Positions 1-8,992 are shown, counted from the first letter of the stretch. The stretch is DNA of 58,150 nt from Rhodococcus aetherivorans (GCF_011058165.1 NZ_JAALEG010000030.1:1-58150), one strand, 5' to 3'. A program made the numbers and translations. The notes: generated by a model from the sequence alone, not told the origin.

Positions 1-399
1 GCGGGTGGGGCCGGGGGCGAAGTAGCCGAACTCGGTCGTCACGGTCTTGCCCTGGACGATCGCACCGAGGGAACGCAGACGGGTCACGCAGGCAGCATCG
101 GTGCCGACGGCATCCGGAGAGGTGACTGCGGAGCCGGCACGCGTGGGCATCCCGGCTACGTCGATGAGGTCCTTGACTCCGACGGACACACCGGCCAGAG
201 GCGCAGAGCCGGGGTCCCGGTCGACGGCACGAGCCTCTGCCGCAATCGTCGACGACAGGCAGACCCAGGCGTCGAGTTCCGGTTCGCGCAGCTCGATCGC
301 TCGTCTGACCTGCGTGGCGAGGTCCTCGGCCGGCACCGACCCGGTCCGGACCACCCCGACCTGCTCCCGCAGAGACAGCTCCGACGCGCGCGTGCTCAT
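1..399 (-). CDS. Amidase signature-family enzyme, N-terminal part
   Basis: Only the first 133 codons lie in the window; the gene runs off the left edge. The ATG at 397-399 follows a strong GGAGGAG ribosome-binding site. Residues 70-90 (GVSVGVKDLIDVAGMPTRAG) are the conserved start of the amidase signature fold, with the expected catalytic lysine at K76. KTVTTEFGYFAPGPTR at the window edge is also typical. The Ser-Ser part of the catalytic triad lies outside. The family hydrolyses amide bonds in the cytoplasm; the substrate cannot be told from this fragment. The gene is divergent from an MFS transporter and a flavin reductase fusion, which suggests a small uptake and catabolism locus. Confidence 0.85.
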   Translation of the reverse strand, partial: MSTRASELSLREQVGVVRTGSVPAEDLATQVRRAIELREPELDAWVCLSSTIAAEARAVDRDPGSAPLAGVSVGVKDLIDVAGMPTRAGSAVTSPDAVGTDAACVTRLRSLGAIVQGKTVTTEFGYFAPGPTR

Positions 400-564
400 A
401 CTCCTCCTCCGGTCTCGACTCCTCCATTCTGGGCGAACAAGCCGAGGGCCGACAGTAAAGGTTTCCCTCCTACCGCAGTAAGGACGCATGGAAATAGCTT
501 CTGAACCACTGTCGACCCGCTGGCGGATTCCGCATCCGCAGCTCGCTAGGAAAGGTGGCTGCTC

Positions 565-1995
565 ATGGCTTCGACCGTGGCGCCCGAAGTCTCTGTCTCC
601 CCGGAACCCGGGGAGAAGAGGATCGACTTCCACAGGATGAACCGCAAAGCGTGGATAATCACGGCTCTGCTCATCCTCTTCCAGATCGTGGCCTTCGCCG
701 ACAAGGCCGTACTCGGCCTGGTGGCCTCGAAGGCCATGCCCGATCTCGGAATCTCCGCCGTACAGTTCGGTTTCATCGGCAGCGCGTTCTTCTTCCTCTA
801 CGCGGTGGTCTCCGTGGTCACGGGTTTCCTCGCCGCCAGGTTCTCGGTCAAGTGGATCATCCTCACCATGGGCGTCGTCTGGGCGGTCATGCAGTTCCCG
901 ATGCTCCTCGGTGGCGGTGCCGCGGTGCTGCTGGTGACCCGCATCGTCCTGGGCGGCGCGGAAGGTCCCGCCACGGCGATGTCCCTCACCGCGGCCCATT
1001 CGTGGTTCGAACCGCGCCGTCGCGCCCTGCCGTCCAACCTGGTGGCCGCCGGCTCGACGCTGGGCCCGGTCATCGCCGCGCCTGCCCTCGCCTGGGTCAT
1101 CGTCGCCTGGGGATGGCGCTGGGCCTTCGGCGTCCTCGGCATCGTCGGGCTCGTGTGGGTCGTCGCCTGGCTCCTGATCGCCGGTGACGGACCGTTTGCC
1201 GGGCACGGCAAGCAGAACCCCGCCGCCGCCCGCACCGCCGATCGGAAGCCGGCCGATGCCGCCGACGAGGTGGCCACGAACGATGTGGACGAACAGAAGC
1301 CTGTCGTCGTATGGCGTGCCCTGCTCAGCATGACCTTCCTCGCCGCGGTGATCGGCGGCGCCTCGAACTTCTGGGTCCAGGGGTTCGTCACGACATGGTT
1401 GCCCCAGTACCTCGGCACCGTCGTCGGCCTGTCGCTTCCTCAGGTCGGCACCGTCACCACCTTTCCCTGGATCCTCGGAGCCGCCGTGTTGCTGCTGCTC
1501 GGTTTCCTCGGCCACCGGTTGATGAAGCGCGGCCACAACGCGCATCGCGCGATCGCTGTCCCGTTCGGCATCGCGGCTCTGGTGGCCGGAGTCTGCTTCA
1601 TCCTGGTCCAGGCGACCTCCGGTGTGCTGGCCGTCGCCCTCCTGTGCCTCGCCGCGGGCTGCAGCCTCGCGTACCCGATGACCGCCTCTGCGATCGCCTA
1701 TGCCGTCGGCGCCAAGCAGCGACCGATTCTCATGGCCACGCTCGGCGGCGTGGCGTCGATCGGTGCCATCGTCTCCCCCACGCTCGTGGGCTGGCTGATG
1801 GCCCGCGCCGGTTACGTCTCTCCCGCTGCAGGAAGCGAACTGACCACCGAAATGGCGACGAACATGGCGATCGGTGTGCACCAGGCATTCACCATCACCG
1901 GCATCATCCTTCTCGTCGGCGGTCTCCTCTGCATCCTCTTCCTGCGGCCCGAGAGCCTCGGCCGGAAACTGCAGTCCAAGTACGTCAAGCACTGA
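565..1995 (+). CDS. MFS transporter, probably organic anion:cation symporter type
   Basis: This 476-residue protein has about twelve hydrophobic segments and a charged, poorly conserved central loop (about residues 205-250), as in the two six-helix halves of major facilitator proteins. The N-terminal 30 residues are cytoplasmic. The overall pattern resembles the anion:cation symporter (ACS) branch that imports organic acids. The ATG at 565 follows AGGAAAGG at suitable spacing. It is divergent from the amidase and lies 60 bp upstream of the flavin reductase fusion on the same strand, so the two are probably co-transcribed. The substrate is unknown. Confidence 0.85.
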   Translation: MASTVAPEVSVSPEPGEKRIDFHRMNRKAWIITALLILFQIVAFADKAVLGLVASKAMPDLGISAVQFGFIGSAFFFLYAVVSVVTGFLAARFSVKWIILTMGVVWAVMQFPMLLGGGAAVLLVTRIVLGGAEGPATAMSLTAAHSWFEPRRRALPSNLVAAGSTLGPVIAAPALAWVIVAWGWRWAFGVLGIVGLVWVVAWLLIAGDGPFAGHGKQNPAAARTADRKPADAADEVATNDVDEQKPVVVWRALLSMTFLAAVIGGASNFWVQGFVTTWLPQYLGTVVGLSLPQVGTVTTFPWILGAAVLLLLGFLGHRLMKRGHNAHRAIAVPFGIAALVAGVCFILVQATSGVLAVALLCLAAGCSLAYPMTASAIAYAVGAKQRPILMATLGGVASIGAIVSPTLVGWLMARAGYVSPAAGSELTTEMATNMAIGVHQAFTITGIILLVGGLLCILFLRPESLGRKLQSKYVKH

Positions 1996-2055
1996 ACCCG
2001 GCATCTCGATGCATGCCGGCACCATCCCACCGTCCCCGAGATCAGGAGGACCTCC

Positions 2056-3243
2056 ATGACAGGTTTCGCGACCCCGGTCGACCAGGGGCTCTTCCGGGAA
2101 GTGATGGGGCACTACCCGACCGGTGTGGCTGTCGTGACCGGCCGCGCGGACGACGGGGAACTGCTCGCCCTGGTGGTCGGAACCTTCGGTTCGGTGTCTC
2201 TCGATCCGCCCCTCGTCTCCTTCATGCCGATGAAGACGTCGAGGACGTTCGCCAAGATGCGGGAGTGTACTTCGCTGTGCGTCAACATCGTCGGCGGCGA
2301 GCAGGAGGAACTGGTCGCCACCGTCGCACGACGCTGGGAGAACAAGTTCGACGGGATCGACTGGTTCCCGTCCCCGTCGGGGGACCCCGTACTGGCGGAA
2401 TCGGTGGCGTGGATCGACACCCGCATCACCGACACGGTGGAGGCGGGCGACCATTGGATCGTCCTGTGCGCTGTGGCGGACATGGCCGTCACCAACCCGG
2501 TGGCCCCGCTGATCTTCTTTCAGGGCGGTTACGGAAGTTTCGTCGGCACGTCGCTGATGGCCCGGATGGAGCACCGGATTCTGTCGGCGATTCAGGATGC
2601 GGACTGCGCGCGGCCGGCCGTGAGGGACCTCGCGAACGAAATAGGTTGCGAAGTCACGCTCTACACGGCCGTCGGCCATGACGAGATGGCGACCGTTCTC
2701 TCCGCGTCGGCTCCCGGAATCGACCCGGAGAACGGACTGGCGCAGCGAGTTCCGATCGTGCCACCCATCGGCGATTCACTCGTCTTCGATCTGCCTCCCG
2801 AGGATCAGGAGCGGTGGATCGCCAAGGCTCGCGGCGTCGAGGAGTCCGGCAGACAGCTCTACCGGGACCGTCTCGACTTCGTCCGCGAACACGGGTTCCT
2901 GCTGTCGTTCCTGCCCCGGGAGGGCGGTGCCGCATACGAGGAGATGCGCGCCGCCACCCGCCGGTACGAGAGCGGAAGGCTGACACCGGCACAGGAACGG
3001 AGCATCCGGGAATGCGTCGTAAGGTCGACGGTCGACTACCGGTTGCACGACCTCGACGGTGCGGAAACGTACGACCTCGGTTCGGTCGTACTACCGGTTC
3101 GCGACCGAAAAGGTGACTACACGCTCACGCTGCGATTGGCGCAACTTCCTCGCCGGGTGTCCGGGACGCGGGTACGAGAGTGGATCGCTCGGGCCAAGGC
3201 GGTCGTCGGCGTCCTCGAGAGCGGTACCGATTTCGACCGGTAA
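2056..3243 (+). CDS. Flavin reductase domain fused to IclR-type effector-binding domain
   Basis: Residues 1 to about 170 form a flavin reductase-like FMN-binding split-barrel (opening EVMGHYPTGVAVVTG, then VVGTFGSVSLDPPLVSFMP), the family that supplies reduced flavin to two-component monooxygenases. Residues from about 190 to 395 resemble the ligand-binding half of IclR regulators (YRDRLDFVREHGF, then GSVVLPVRDRKGDYTLTLRL) but no helix-turn-helix precedes them. The protein may therefore be a flavin reductase gated by a small molecule. AGGAGG lies upstream of the ATG. It probably shares an operon with the MFS transporter. No oxygenase partner is present nearby. Confidence 0.8.
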   Translation: MTGFATPVDQGLFREVMGHYPTGVAVVTGRADDGELLALVVGTFGSVSLDPPLVSFMPMKTSRTFAKMRECTSLCVNIVGGEQEELVATVARRWENKFDGIDWFPSPSGDPVLAESVAWIDTRITDTVEAGDHWIVLCAVADMAVTNPVAPLIFFQGGYGSFVGTSLMARMEHRILSAIQDADCARPAVRDLANEIGCEVTLYTAVGHDEMATVLSASAPGIDPENGLAQRVPIVPPIGDSLVFDLPPEDQERWIAKARGVEESGRQLYRDRLDFVREHGFLLSFLPREGGAAYEEMRAATRRYESGRLTPAQERSIRECVVRSTVDYRLHDLDGAETYDLGSVVLPVRDRKGDYTLTLRLAQLPRRVSGTRVREWIARAKAVVGVLESGTDFDR

Positions 3244-3750
3244 CCCGTTCCCGCGGAACGCGGTACACCGCGACATCCGGTGCCATGAGGGGTACCGGTC
3301 GGTCTTCGCCAGCTTGCATGTCGACCGGGTCGGTCACGGCTCGCCGGGCCGTGGGACGTGCGCCTGCCCCGTGCGTGTGTTCCACGGCTCCCGGATCCTG
3401 GCTGTGCGCGTCAGGCCGAGGGCGCTACCCGCACAGCCGCCGATCAAACTCGAGACGCTCCCCCGGCAGTGCGACGATCCCGTCCGCCGGATCGAGGCAC
3501 GCGTGCGTCCGAGACGATTCCGCCTCCTCGGTTTTACCCGCCGCAGAATCGGTAACCCTGTGCCCATGGCGCACCCACCGAACGTGCTTCCGTGGCAGAT
3601 CCACGGCTCGTGGACGCCCTCACACGTTCAGGGGTCCCAGGACCCGTTGCCGTCCCTCCTCGACGGCGGGCCGTGGGCGCGGGGCTGCTGCGGGCGGTAC
3701 GCGCTGATCGACGAGGTGACGAGCGCGGCAACCCGCAGGAGGGAAGGGCC
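3244..3750. other. Intergenic region, no supported gene
   Basis: I see no convincing gene in these 507 bases on either strand; the short open frames are arginine- and proline-rich GC artefacts. A 6-bp stem (CGTTCC/GGAACG, 3246-3260) follows the flavin reductase stop and could be a weak terminator. The right end must hold the promoter of the glycosyltransferase. Confidence 0.5.
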
Positions 3751-4977
3751 ATGAAGATTGCGATGGTGTCCGAGCACGCACGCCTCCTCGCGGCCCCGAG
3801 CGACGCAGACTCCGGCGGCCGGGACGTGCACGTCGCCGAACTGTCGGCGGCGCTGGTACGGGCGGGACACGACGTCACCGTCTACACCCGTCGCGACGAC
3901 CCCGATCTTCCCGAACGAGCCCGGACCGAGGAGGGGTACGAGGTGGTCCACGTCCCCGCCGGGCCACCCACCCGCCTGCCGGCGGACGAACTCCTCCCGC
4001 GGATGGGCGAGTTCGGCACCTTCCTCGAACGCGCATGGACGAAGGACCGGCCCGACGTCGCCCACGCCCACTTCTGGATGTCGGGCATCGCGACCCAGCT
4101 CGCCGCCCGCAACGCCCGGGTGCCCACGGTGCAGACCTTCCACACCCTGGGCGTGGTCGAGCGCCGGCACCAGGGCAGCGCGGACGCCGGCTCGTCGAGC
4201 CGGATCCGCGTCGAGCGGCTCCTGGCCCTGGGCGCGAGCCGGGTGGCCGCCACCTGCTCGGAAGAGGTGTTCGAGCTCGCCACGCTGGGTCTGCCCCGCA
4301 CCCGCACGTCCGTCGTGCCCTGCGGCGTGAACCTCGAGCTCTTCACGCCCACCGGCCCCGGGGATCGGGCGCGCGGGGCCGGGCACCGCATCGTCACCGT
4401 GGGCCCGCTCGTGCCGCGCATGGGCTTCGACGTCGCGATCCGGGCCCTGGCCCTGCTCCCCGACACGGAACTGGTGATCGCCGGCGGACCGGTGGACTGC
4501 GACCTTGCCTGCGATGCCGAGGCCGCCCGCCTGCGCGCCGTCGCCGAACAGCACGGTGTGCGGGACCGGGTGCGGATGACCGGGCCCGTGCCCCGGAAGG
4601 ACATGCCCGCGCTGCTGCGGTCGGCGGACGTCGTGGTGTGCACTCCCTGGTACGAACCGCTCGGCATCGTGCCGCTGGAGGCGATGGCCTGCGGGCGGCC
4701 CGTCGTCGCGACCGCCGTCGGCGGCCTGCTCGACACGGTCGTCGACGGGGTGACGGGCACGCTGGTGCCCCCGCACGCATCCGAGGCCGTCGCTGCGGCC
4801 CTGCACGGCCTGCTCACCGACGACGTCCAGCGCACCGCCTTCGGTCTCGCCGGCCACGACCGGGCGAGTACCCGCTACTCGTGGGACCGGTCCGCCGCCG
4901 ACGCCGCGCGCACCTATGAGCGGTGCGTGCCGGAACCGCGGCAGGCGGTGCGGTCCACGCGCTCCGGAGCGCGCTGA
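3751..4977 (+). CDS. GT4-family retaining glycosyltransferase
   Basis: This 408-residue protein has the two Rossmann-like lobes of GT-B glycosyltransferases. The N-terminal SGGRDVHVAELSAALVRAGH is the acceptor-lobe start, DVAHAHFWMSG and PTVQTFHTLG follow, and the C-terminal lobe carries the E-x7-E nucleotide-sugar signature EPLGIVPLE followed by AMACGRPVVATAVGG. It should transfer a sugar from a nucleotide donor in the cytoplasm. The substrate is unknown; the family includes MshA-like and cell-wall glycosyltransferases. The ATG at 3751 is preceded by GGAGGGAAGGG; the frame is open further upstream but that part does not look coding. Confidence 0.85.
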   Translation: MKIAMVSEHARLLAAPSDADSGGRDVHVAELSAALVRAGHDVTVYTRRDDPDLPERARTEEGYEVVHVPAGPPTRLPADELLPRMGEFGTFLERAWTKDRPDVAHAHFWMSGIATQLAARNARVPTVQTFHTLGVVERRHQGSADAGSSSRIRVERLLALGASRVAATCSEEVFELATLGLPRTRTSVVPCGVNLELFTPTGPGDRARGAGHRIVTVGPLVPRMGFDVAIRALALLPDTELVIAGGPVDCDLACDAEAARLRAVAEQHGVRDRVRMTGPVPRKDMPALLRSADVVVCTPWYEPLGIVPLEAMACGRPVVATAVGGLLDTVVDGVTGTLVPPHASEAVAAALHGLLTDDVQRTAFGLAGHDRASTRYSWDRSAADAARTYERCVPEPRQAVRSTRSGAR

Positions 4978-4993
4978 AGGAACTCCCGGGATC

Positions 4994-5011
4994 TTCACGG
5001 AAATTTCACAG
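4994..5011 (+). promoter_or_regulatory. Candidate OmpR-family binding site (TTCACRG direct repeat)
   Basis: TTCACGG and TTCACAG are spaced 11 bp apart, start to start. They lie 16 bp after the glycosyltransferase stop and about 150 bp before the STAS gene. Tandem heptamers with one helical turn spacing are typical of OmpR/PhoP-type regulators. Which regulator is unknown. Confidence 0.4.
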
Positions 5012-5159
5012 ATTCGGCCGCCGGGCACAGGGCCGAGACGTTACTGTTGCGAACAAGGTTGAGAAGCAGCCGGTTCTCGTCTCATGGAGGCGATTGCTGC
5101 GCTCCCCTGTCCCCCGACCGGGCGCTGCTCCAGCAGTCGGAATCATCGGAGGAACAGCC

Positions 5160-5633
5160 ATGGTCTATCTGCGCTCCATCCTGGACGCACCGCACCGGTA
5201 TTCGTCGTCGCTGCTCGACACCGCGCTGTTCGACGACTTCTCCGGCGACGGGACCCGGGTCTGCATCGACGTCGACGAACCGCCGGGCGGTCCCGTCGTG
5301 GTGCAGGTGTCAGGGAGCGTCGACGAGGGCGCCGCGCCGGTGCTGCACTCGTTCCTGCGCGAGGCCGTCGTGCGGGGTCGAGGCGTGGTACTGGACCTGT
5401 TGCAGGTCACCGCCGTCGAGTGCGACACCGCGGCACTGCTCGAGCGGGCCGAGTCGCTGCTCCGCGAGCGGGGCGCGAACATCACCGTCGCCGGCGGTGC
5501 GGCGGTGCGGCGCGCGGTACGGGACGCGGGATTCGAGGACCGGATCGCGTGCTTCGACACCTTCGGTCCGGCATTCGAGGCGGCACACCGCGGGTGCGAC
5601 CTCCGGACCGCGGCACGGCGGGTGCAGCCGTGA
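5160..5633 (+). CDS. STAS-domain protein (anti-sigma factor antagonist-like)
   Basis: The 157-residue protein has an N-terminal part of about 35 residues of unknown role, then a STAS domain at about residues 40-140: GPVVVQVSGSVDEGAAPVLH, then VVLDLLQVTAVECDTAALLE, then AVRRAVRDAGFEDRIACFD. STAS proteins of the SpoIIAA/RsbV type bind anti-sigma kinases and are switched by serine phosphorylation. Here the usual phospho-Ser position appears as part of ECDTAAL, with Thr rather than the common Ser. GGAGGAACAGCC precedes the ATG. The promoter region upstream carries an OmpR-like direct repeat. No sigma factor or anti-sigma gene is adjacent. Confidence 0.75.
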   Translation: MVYLRSILDAPHRYSSSLLDTALFDDFSGDGTRVCIDVDEPPGGPVVVQVSGSVDEGAAPVLHSFLREAVVRGRGVVLDLLQVTAVECDTAALLERAESLLRERGANITVAGGAAVRRAVRDAGFEDRIACFDTFGPAFEAAHRGCDLRTAARRVQP

Positions 5634-5722
5634 CCGCCAATGTCGTCCTGCTGCTGTTCGTGCTGGCAGCAGGCATCGGTGGCACCGCAGCGTTGCAGGG
5701 GGCGCTGCGGCGCCGCCGCTGA
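5630..5722 (+). CDS. Possible 30-residue membrane peptide
   Basis: A GTG start overlaps the STAS stop codon (GTGA), giving a peptide with one hydrophobic segment (VVLLLFVLAAGIGGTAALQG) and a basic tail (RRRR). The layout suggests translational coupling to the STAS gene, and a positive-inside single-pass membrane peptide is plausible. There is no independent ribosome-binding site and I cannot name a family, so it may be fortuitous. Confidence 0.4.
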   Translation: MTANVVLLLFVLAAGIGGTAALQGALRRRR

Positions 5723-5869
5723 CTTCACACCTTCCGGACGGCCGTGTGCGGTGCGTCGTGCGCGGGCGTGTGCTGTCCGCGCCGAGGCCGTTGGCCGATC
5801 GCCCGCCCGTTGATAGTGTTCTGCGTCACCTACCTCGGTCGCCGAGACCTCGGGGAACGGAGAAGCGCG

Positions 5870-7357
5870 ATGCACGACGAGCACGTCGACGTCCTGATCG
5901 TCGGCGCCGGACTCTCCGGGATCGGCGCGGCCTGCCATCTGCAGGACGAATGCCCGGACAAGAGCTACACCGTCCTCGAGGCGCGCGACGCCATCGGAGG
6001 CACCTGGGACCTGTTCCGCTACCCGGGCATCCGCTCCGACTCCGACATGTTCACCCTGGGGTACTCGTTCCAGCCCTGGACCGAACCAGAAACCTTCGCC
6101 GACGGCCCGTCCATCCGCGACTACGTCCGTCGCACCGCGCGGACCCGCGGCCTCGACGAGAAGGTCCGGTTCCACCATCGTGTGGTCCGCGCCGAGTGGT
6201 CCACGCCCGAGGCCCGCTGGACCGTGACGGCCGAGCGCACCGACACCGGCGAGCGCATTCGTCTCACGTGCGGCTTCCTGTTCGTCAACTCGGGCTACTA
6301 CCGCTACGACGAGGGATTCACCCCCGAACTGCCCGGCGTCGAACGGTTCACCGGCACGCTCGTGCATCCGCAGCACTGGCCCGAGGACCTGGACTGCACC
6401 GGCAAGCGCGTTGTCGTCATCGGCAGCGGCGCCACCGCGGTGACCCTCGTCCCGGCGCTCGCGGAGTCGGCCGCACACGTGACGATGCTGCAGCGCTCCC
6501 CGAGCTACGTCATGTCACGGCCTTCGATCGACCCCGTCGCCGGTGCGCTGCTCGGCCGGGTGCCGTCGAAGATCGCCTATCCGATCGTCCGCTGGGCCAA
6601 CGTGCTGGGCAGCATGGCCTTCTTCCAGTTGAGCCGGCGCCGGCCGGCTCTGGTCAAGAGGCTGCTGCGCAAGGGCGTGCTGAGCCACCTGCCCGCGGAC
6701 TACGAGGTGGATGTCCATTTCCGGCCGCGGTACGACCCGTGGGACCAGCGGGTGTGTTTCGTTCCCGACGGCGACCTGTTCAAGGCCCTGCGCGAGGGCC
6801 GGGCGACGGTCGTGACCGACACGATCGACACGTTCACGGAGAACGGAATCCGGCTCGCCTCGGGGCAGGAACTCGAGGCCGACGTGGTCGTCACCGCGAC
6901 GGGGCTGAACCTGCTCCTGCTCGGCGGGATGGCCGTACGCGTCGACGGTCGCGACGTGGAGATGGGAAAGACGCTGGCGTACAAGGGGATGATGCTCTCC
7001 GGTGTCCCCAACCTGGCGTTCACCGTGGGATACACCAACGCGTCCTGGACATTGAAGGCCGACCTCGTCGCCGGATACGTGTGCCGCCTGCTGCGGCACA
7101 TGGACGCGCGCGGGTACGCCTACTGCACCCCGACCGCTCCCGCCTCCACGACGGCCGCGTCACCGCTGGTCGATCTGGCGTCCGGGTACGTACTGCGCAG
7201 CATCGATTCGCTCCCCAAGCAGGGACCCGCGGCTCCGTGGCGACTGTTCCAGAACTACGTCCGTGACCTGGTGATGATGCGCCGCGGCGGGCTCGAGGAC
7301 GGCGCCATGCGCTTCTCGCGGGCAGCGGTCCCGACAGCGAAGCAGCCGGCCGCCTGA
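5870..7357 (+). CDS. ethA: EthA-like flavin-containing Baeyer-Villiger monooxygenase
   Basis: The 495-residue protein aligns by eye along its whole length with M. tuberculosis EthA (489 residues), the FAD- and NADPH-dependent monooxygenase that activates ethionamide and oxidises ketones. The FAD motif GAGLSG lies near residue 12, GGTWDLFRYPGIRSDSDM follows, the Baeyer-Villiger fingerprint FTGTLVHPQHWP is intact, and the NADPH site VVVIGSGATAV is present. The ATG at 5870 (MHDEHVDVLIVGAG) matches the family N-terminus; an upstream in-frame extension does not. Unlike in M. tuberculosis, no EthR-type TetR gene is adjacent. Confidence 0.93.
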   Translation: MHDEHVDVLIVGAGLSGIGAACHLQDECPDKSYTVLEARDAIGGTWDLFRYPGIRSDSDMFTLGYSFQPWTEPETFADGPSIRDYVRRTARTRGLDEKVRFHHRVVRAEWSTPEARWTVTAERTDTGERIRLTCGFLFVNSGYYRYDEGFTPELPGVERFTGTLVHPQHWPEDLDCTGKRVVVIGSGATAVTLVPALAESAAHVTMLQRSPSYVMSRPSIDPVAGALLGRVPSKIAYPIVRWANVLGSMAFFQLSRRRPALVKRLLRKGVLSHLPADYEVDVHFRPRYDPWDQRVCFVPDGDLFKALREGRATVVTDTIDTFTENGIRLASGQELEADVVVTATGLNLLLLGGMAVRVDGRDVEMGKTLAYKGMMLSGVPNLAFTVGYTNASWTLKADLVAGYVCRLLRHMDARGYAYCTPTAPASTTAASPLVDLASGYVLRSIDSLPKQGPAAPWRLFQNYVRDLVMMRRGGLEDGAMRFSRAAVPTAKQPAA

Positions 7358-7600
7358 GGTCCCCGTACGGAATCTCCGAGCATCCCGGGGCCCGCTTCCG
7401 CGGATGCGTATGTCCGCGTATCCGCGAGGAATCTCGCTGCCCGCCCGATCGAAAGTAGCAGCGTAGGTGGGCGGTTCCCAGCCGAGCGCGACACCATCCG
7501 GATCCGCCGCATAGACTGCCGGTGGAGGAGGCGGTCGACCCTCCCCTCCCCGGCGCACAGTTCCGCAACCGCGGCAATTTCCAGGGGCGGAGAGTGACAT

Positions 7601-8914
7601 ATGCAAGTTGGTGCCCTGTTCGGCAGGTATCGCCTGGACCGTCCACTGTCGGTGGATGCGACCGGCGAGGTGTGGGCCGCGTTCGACACGATCACGCATC
7701 GGCACGTCGCCGTGCGGGCGCTGCCGCCGGAGGCGACCGAGGACGACGACTACCGCGCTCGTTTCGAACGGGAAGCCGAGATCGCAGCGCGCATCCGGAA
7801 CCCGCATGTGGTCCCGATCCACGACTTCGGGCAGATCGGCAGCCGGCTCTTCCTCGCAACGCCGATCGTCCAGGGCACGAGCCTGCAGGCGATGCTCCGG
7901 GCCACCGGCGCAATGGAGGTGCCGCGCGCGGTCGACGTCGTCGAGCAGCTGGCGTCGGCCCTCGCGGCCGTGCACGCGGCCGGACTGGTCGAGCAGGAGG
8001 TGACGTCGGCGAACGTCCTCGTGCAGGACGATGGGCTGATCTGCCTCACCGATGTGGGGTTCCCCCCGCATCCCGGCGCGGCGTCGGGCGTCTACGGCCT
8101 GACCACCGTGCTGTACGAATGCCTCACCGGCCGACTCTTCCAGTCGTCGAGCGGACCGACGTTGCCACCGCAATCGTCGTCGGTGCTCTCGACCCTGCCC
8201 GCCGGTATGGTCGACGTGATCGCCCGCGGAACGGCAGCCGAACCCGCGCGGCGTTACGGATCGGTGGGCGAGCTGGCCGCTGCCGCGCGCACCGCGGCAA
8301 CATCGCAGCGACCCGCCCACAGGGCCTCGACCGCGATCGTTCCGGTCGACTGGAGCCGGCGCATCCTGGTCGCAGGCCTCGCGCTGGCGGCGATCATCGC
8401 CGTTTTCGTCGTCGGCAGCATGGCACTCGGCGCGATATCGCCCTCGTCCGAGGGCGCCGACCCCGCTCCGCTCCCGATCGCGGCGCGGCCGGCCGCGCCG
8501 ACACCGTCGCCACCGACCACCCCGACAGGTGCGGACGAGGTGCCGCCGGAACCAGCGACACCTCGGACGGAAGCTCCGGCCGCCGAGGCTCCTCCGCTTC
8601 GGGAGGCGGCCCCACCGGCACCCACACCCCGATCCGCACCGCAATCGCCACCTGCACCGGCACCGCCACCTGCACCGGCACCGCCACCGCCGGCGCCCGC
8701 GCCGCAGGTACTGCCCTGCTACCCCGGCTACGAGCACACCCCGCTACCGGACGGACCCTGCCTTCCGGCCGGCTCACCCCCCGCACCAGCCCCGGCACCG
8801 CCGGCGCCCGCGCCGCAGGTACTGCCCTGCTACCCCGGCTACGAGCACACCCCGCCACCGGACGGGCCGTGCTGGGCCCCCGCGAGCCTGCGGGGCCCGA
8901 CCGGCGACGGGTGA
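7601..8914 (+). CDS. Membrane-anchored Ser/Thr protein pseudokinase
   Basis: Residues 8-235 follow the bacterial Pkn kinase fold, but key residues are lost. The glycine loop is degenerate, the VAIK lysine is Arg (VAVRAL, R39), and the HRDxKxxN catalytic loop reads EQEVTSAN, so the catalytic Asp is Glu and the following Lys is Thr. DFG survives as DVG (151-153), and the activation segment and APE motif are almost absent before GVYGLTTVLYECLTG. A transmembrane helix spans about residues 254-276. The extracytoplasmic part is Pro/Ala-rich with two copies of a Cys-containing repeat (VLPCYPGYEHTP). It probably binds partners or nucleotide rather than phosphorylating. GGGGCGGAG precedes the ATG. Confidence 0.85.
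   Translation: MQVGALFGRYRLDRPLSVDATGEVWAAFDTITHRHVAVRALPPEATEDDDYRARFEREAEIAARIRNPHVVPIHDFGQIGSRLFLATPIVQGTSLQAMLRATGAMEVPRAVDVVEQLASALAAVHAAGLVEQEVTSANVLVQDDGLICLTDVGFPPHPGAASGVYGLTTVLYECLTGRLFQSSSGPTLPPQSSSVLSTLPAGMVDVIARGTAAEPARRYGSVGELAAAARTAATSQRPAHRASTAIVPVDWSRRILVAGLALAAIIAVFVVGSMALGAISPSSEGADPAPLPIAARPAAPTPSPPTTPTGADEVPPEPATPRTEAPAAEAPPLREAAPPAPTPRSAPQSPPAPAPPPAPAPPPPAPAPQVLPCYPGYEHTPLPDGPCLPAGSPPAPAPAPPAPAPQVLPCYPGYEHTPPPDGPCWAPASLRGPTGDG
8686..8872 (+). repeat. Intragenic duplication in the pseudokinase tail
   Basis: A segment of about 76 bp at 8686-8761 recurs at 8797-8872, offset by 111 bp (37 codons). Each copy encodes PAPAPQVLPCYPGYEHTP and ends with DGPC. The near-identity at DNA level points to a recent tandem duplication; two Cys per unit could form a disulfide outside the cell. 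Confidence 0.8.
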
Positions 8915-8941
8915 TCCCGGTGAACCGTCCGCTCGCCGTCG

Positions 8942-8992
8942 GGCCGAATGTCACACGCATTCAGTTCAATCGAATGCATGTGACATTCGGCC
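8942..8992. repeat. 51-bp palindromic repeat, copy A
   Basis: The 21-bp arms begin GGCCGAATGTCACACGCATT and pair with one G-T wobble across a 9-base loop. It lies between the convergent pseudokinase and ugpC genes, 28 bp and 14 bp from their stops. It aligns without gaps to copies at 12346-12396 and 23679-23729. It may act as a bidirectional terminator or be a REP-like mobile repeat. Confidence 0.85.

Noticed and set aside
47-481. A 144-codon plus-strand open frame at the left edge
   Set aside because: The opposite strand encodes a clear amidase with a strong ribosome-binding site.
5723-5869. EthR-type operator before ethA
   Set aside because: No clear long palindrome is present and no EthR gene is adjacent.
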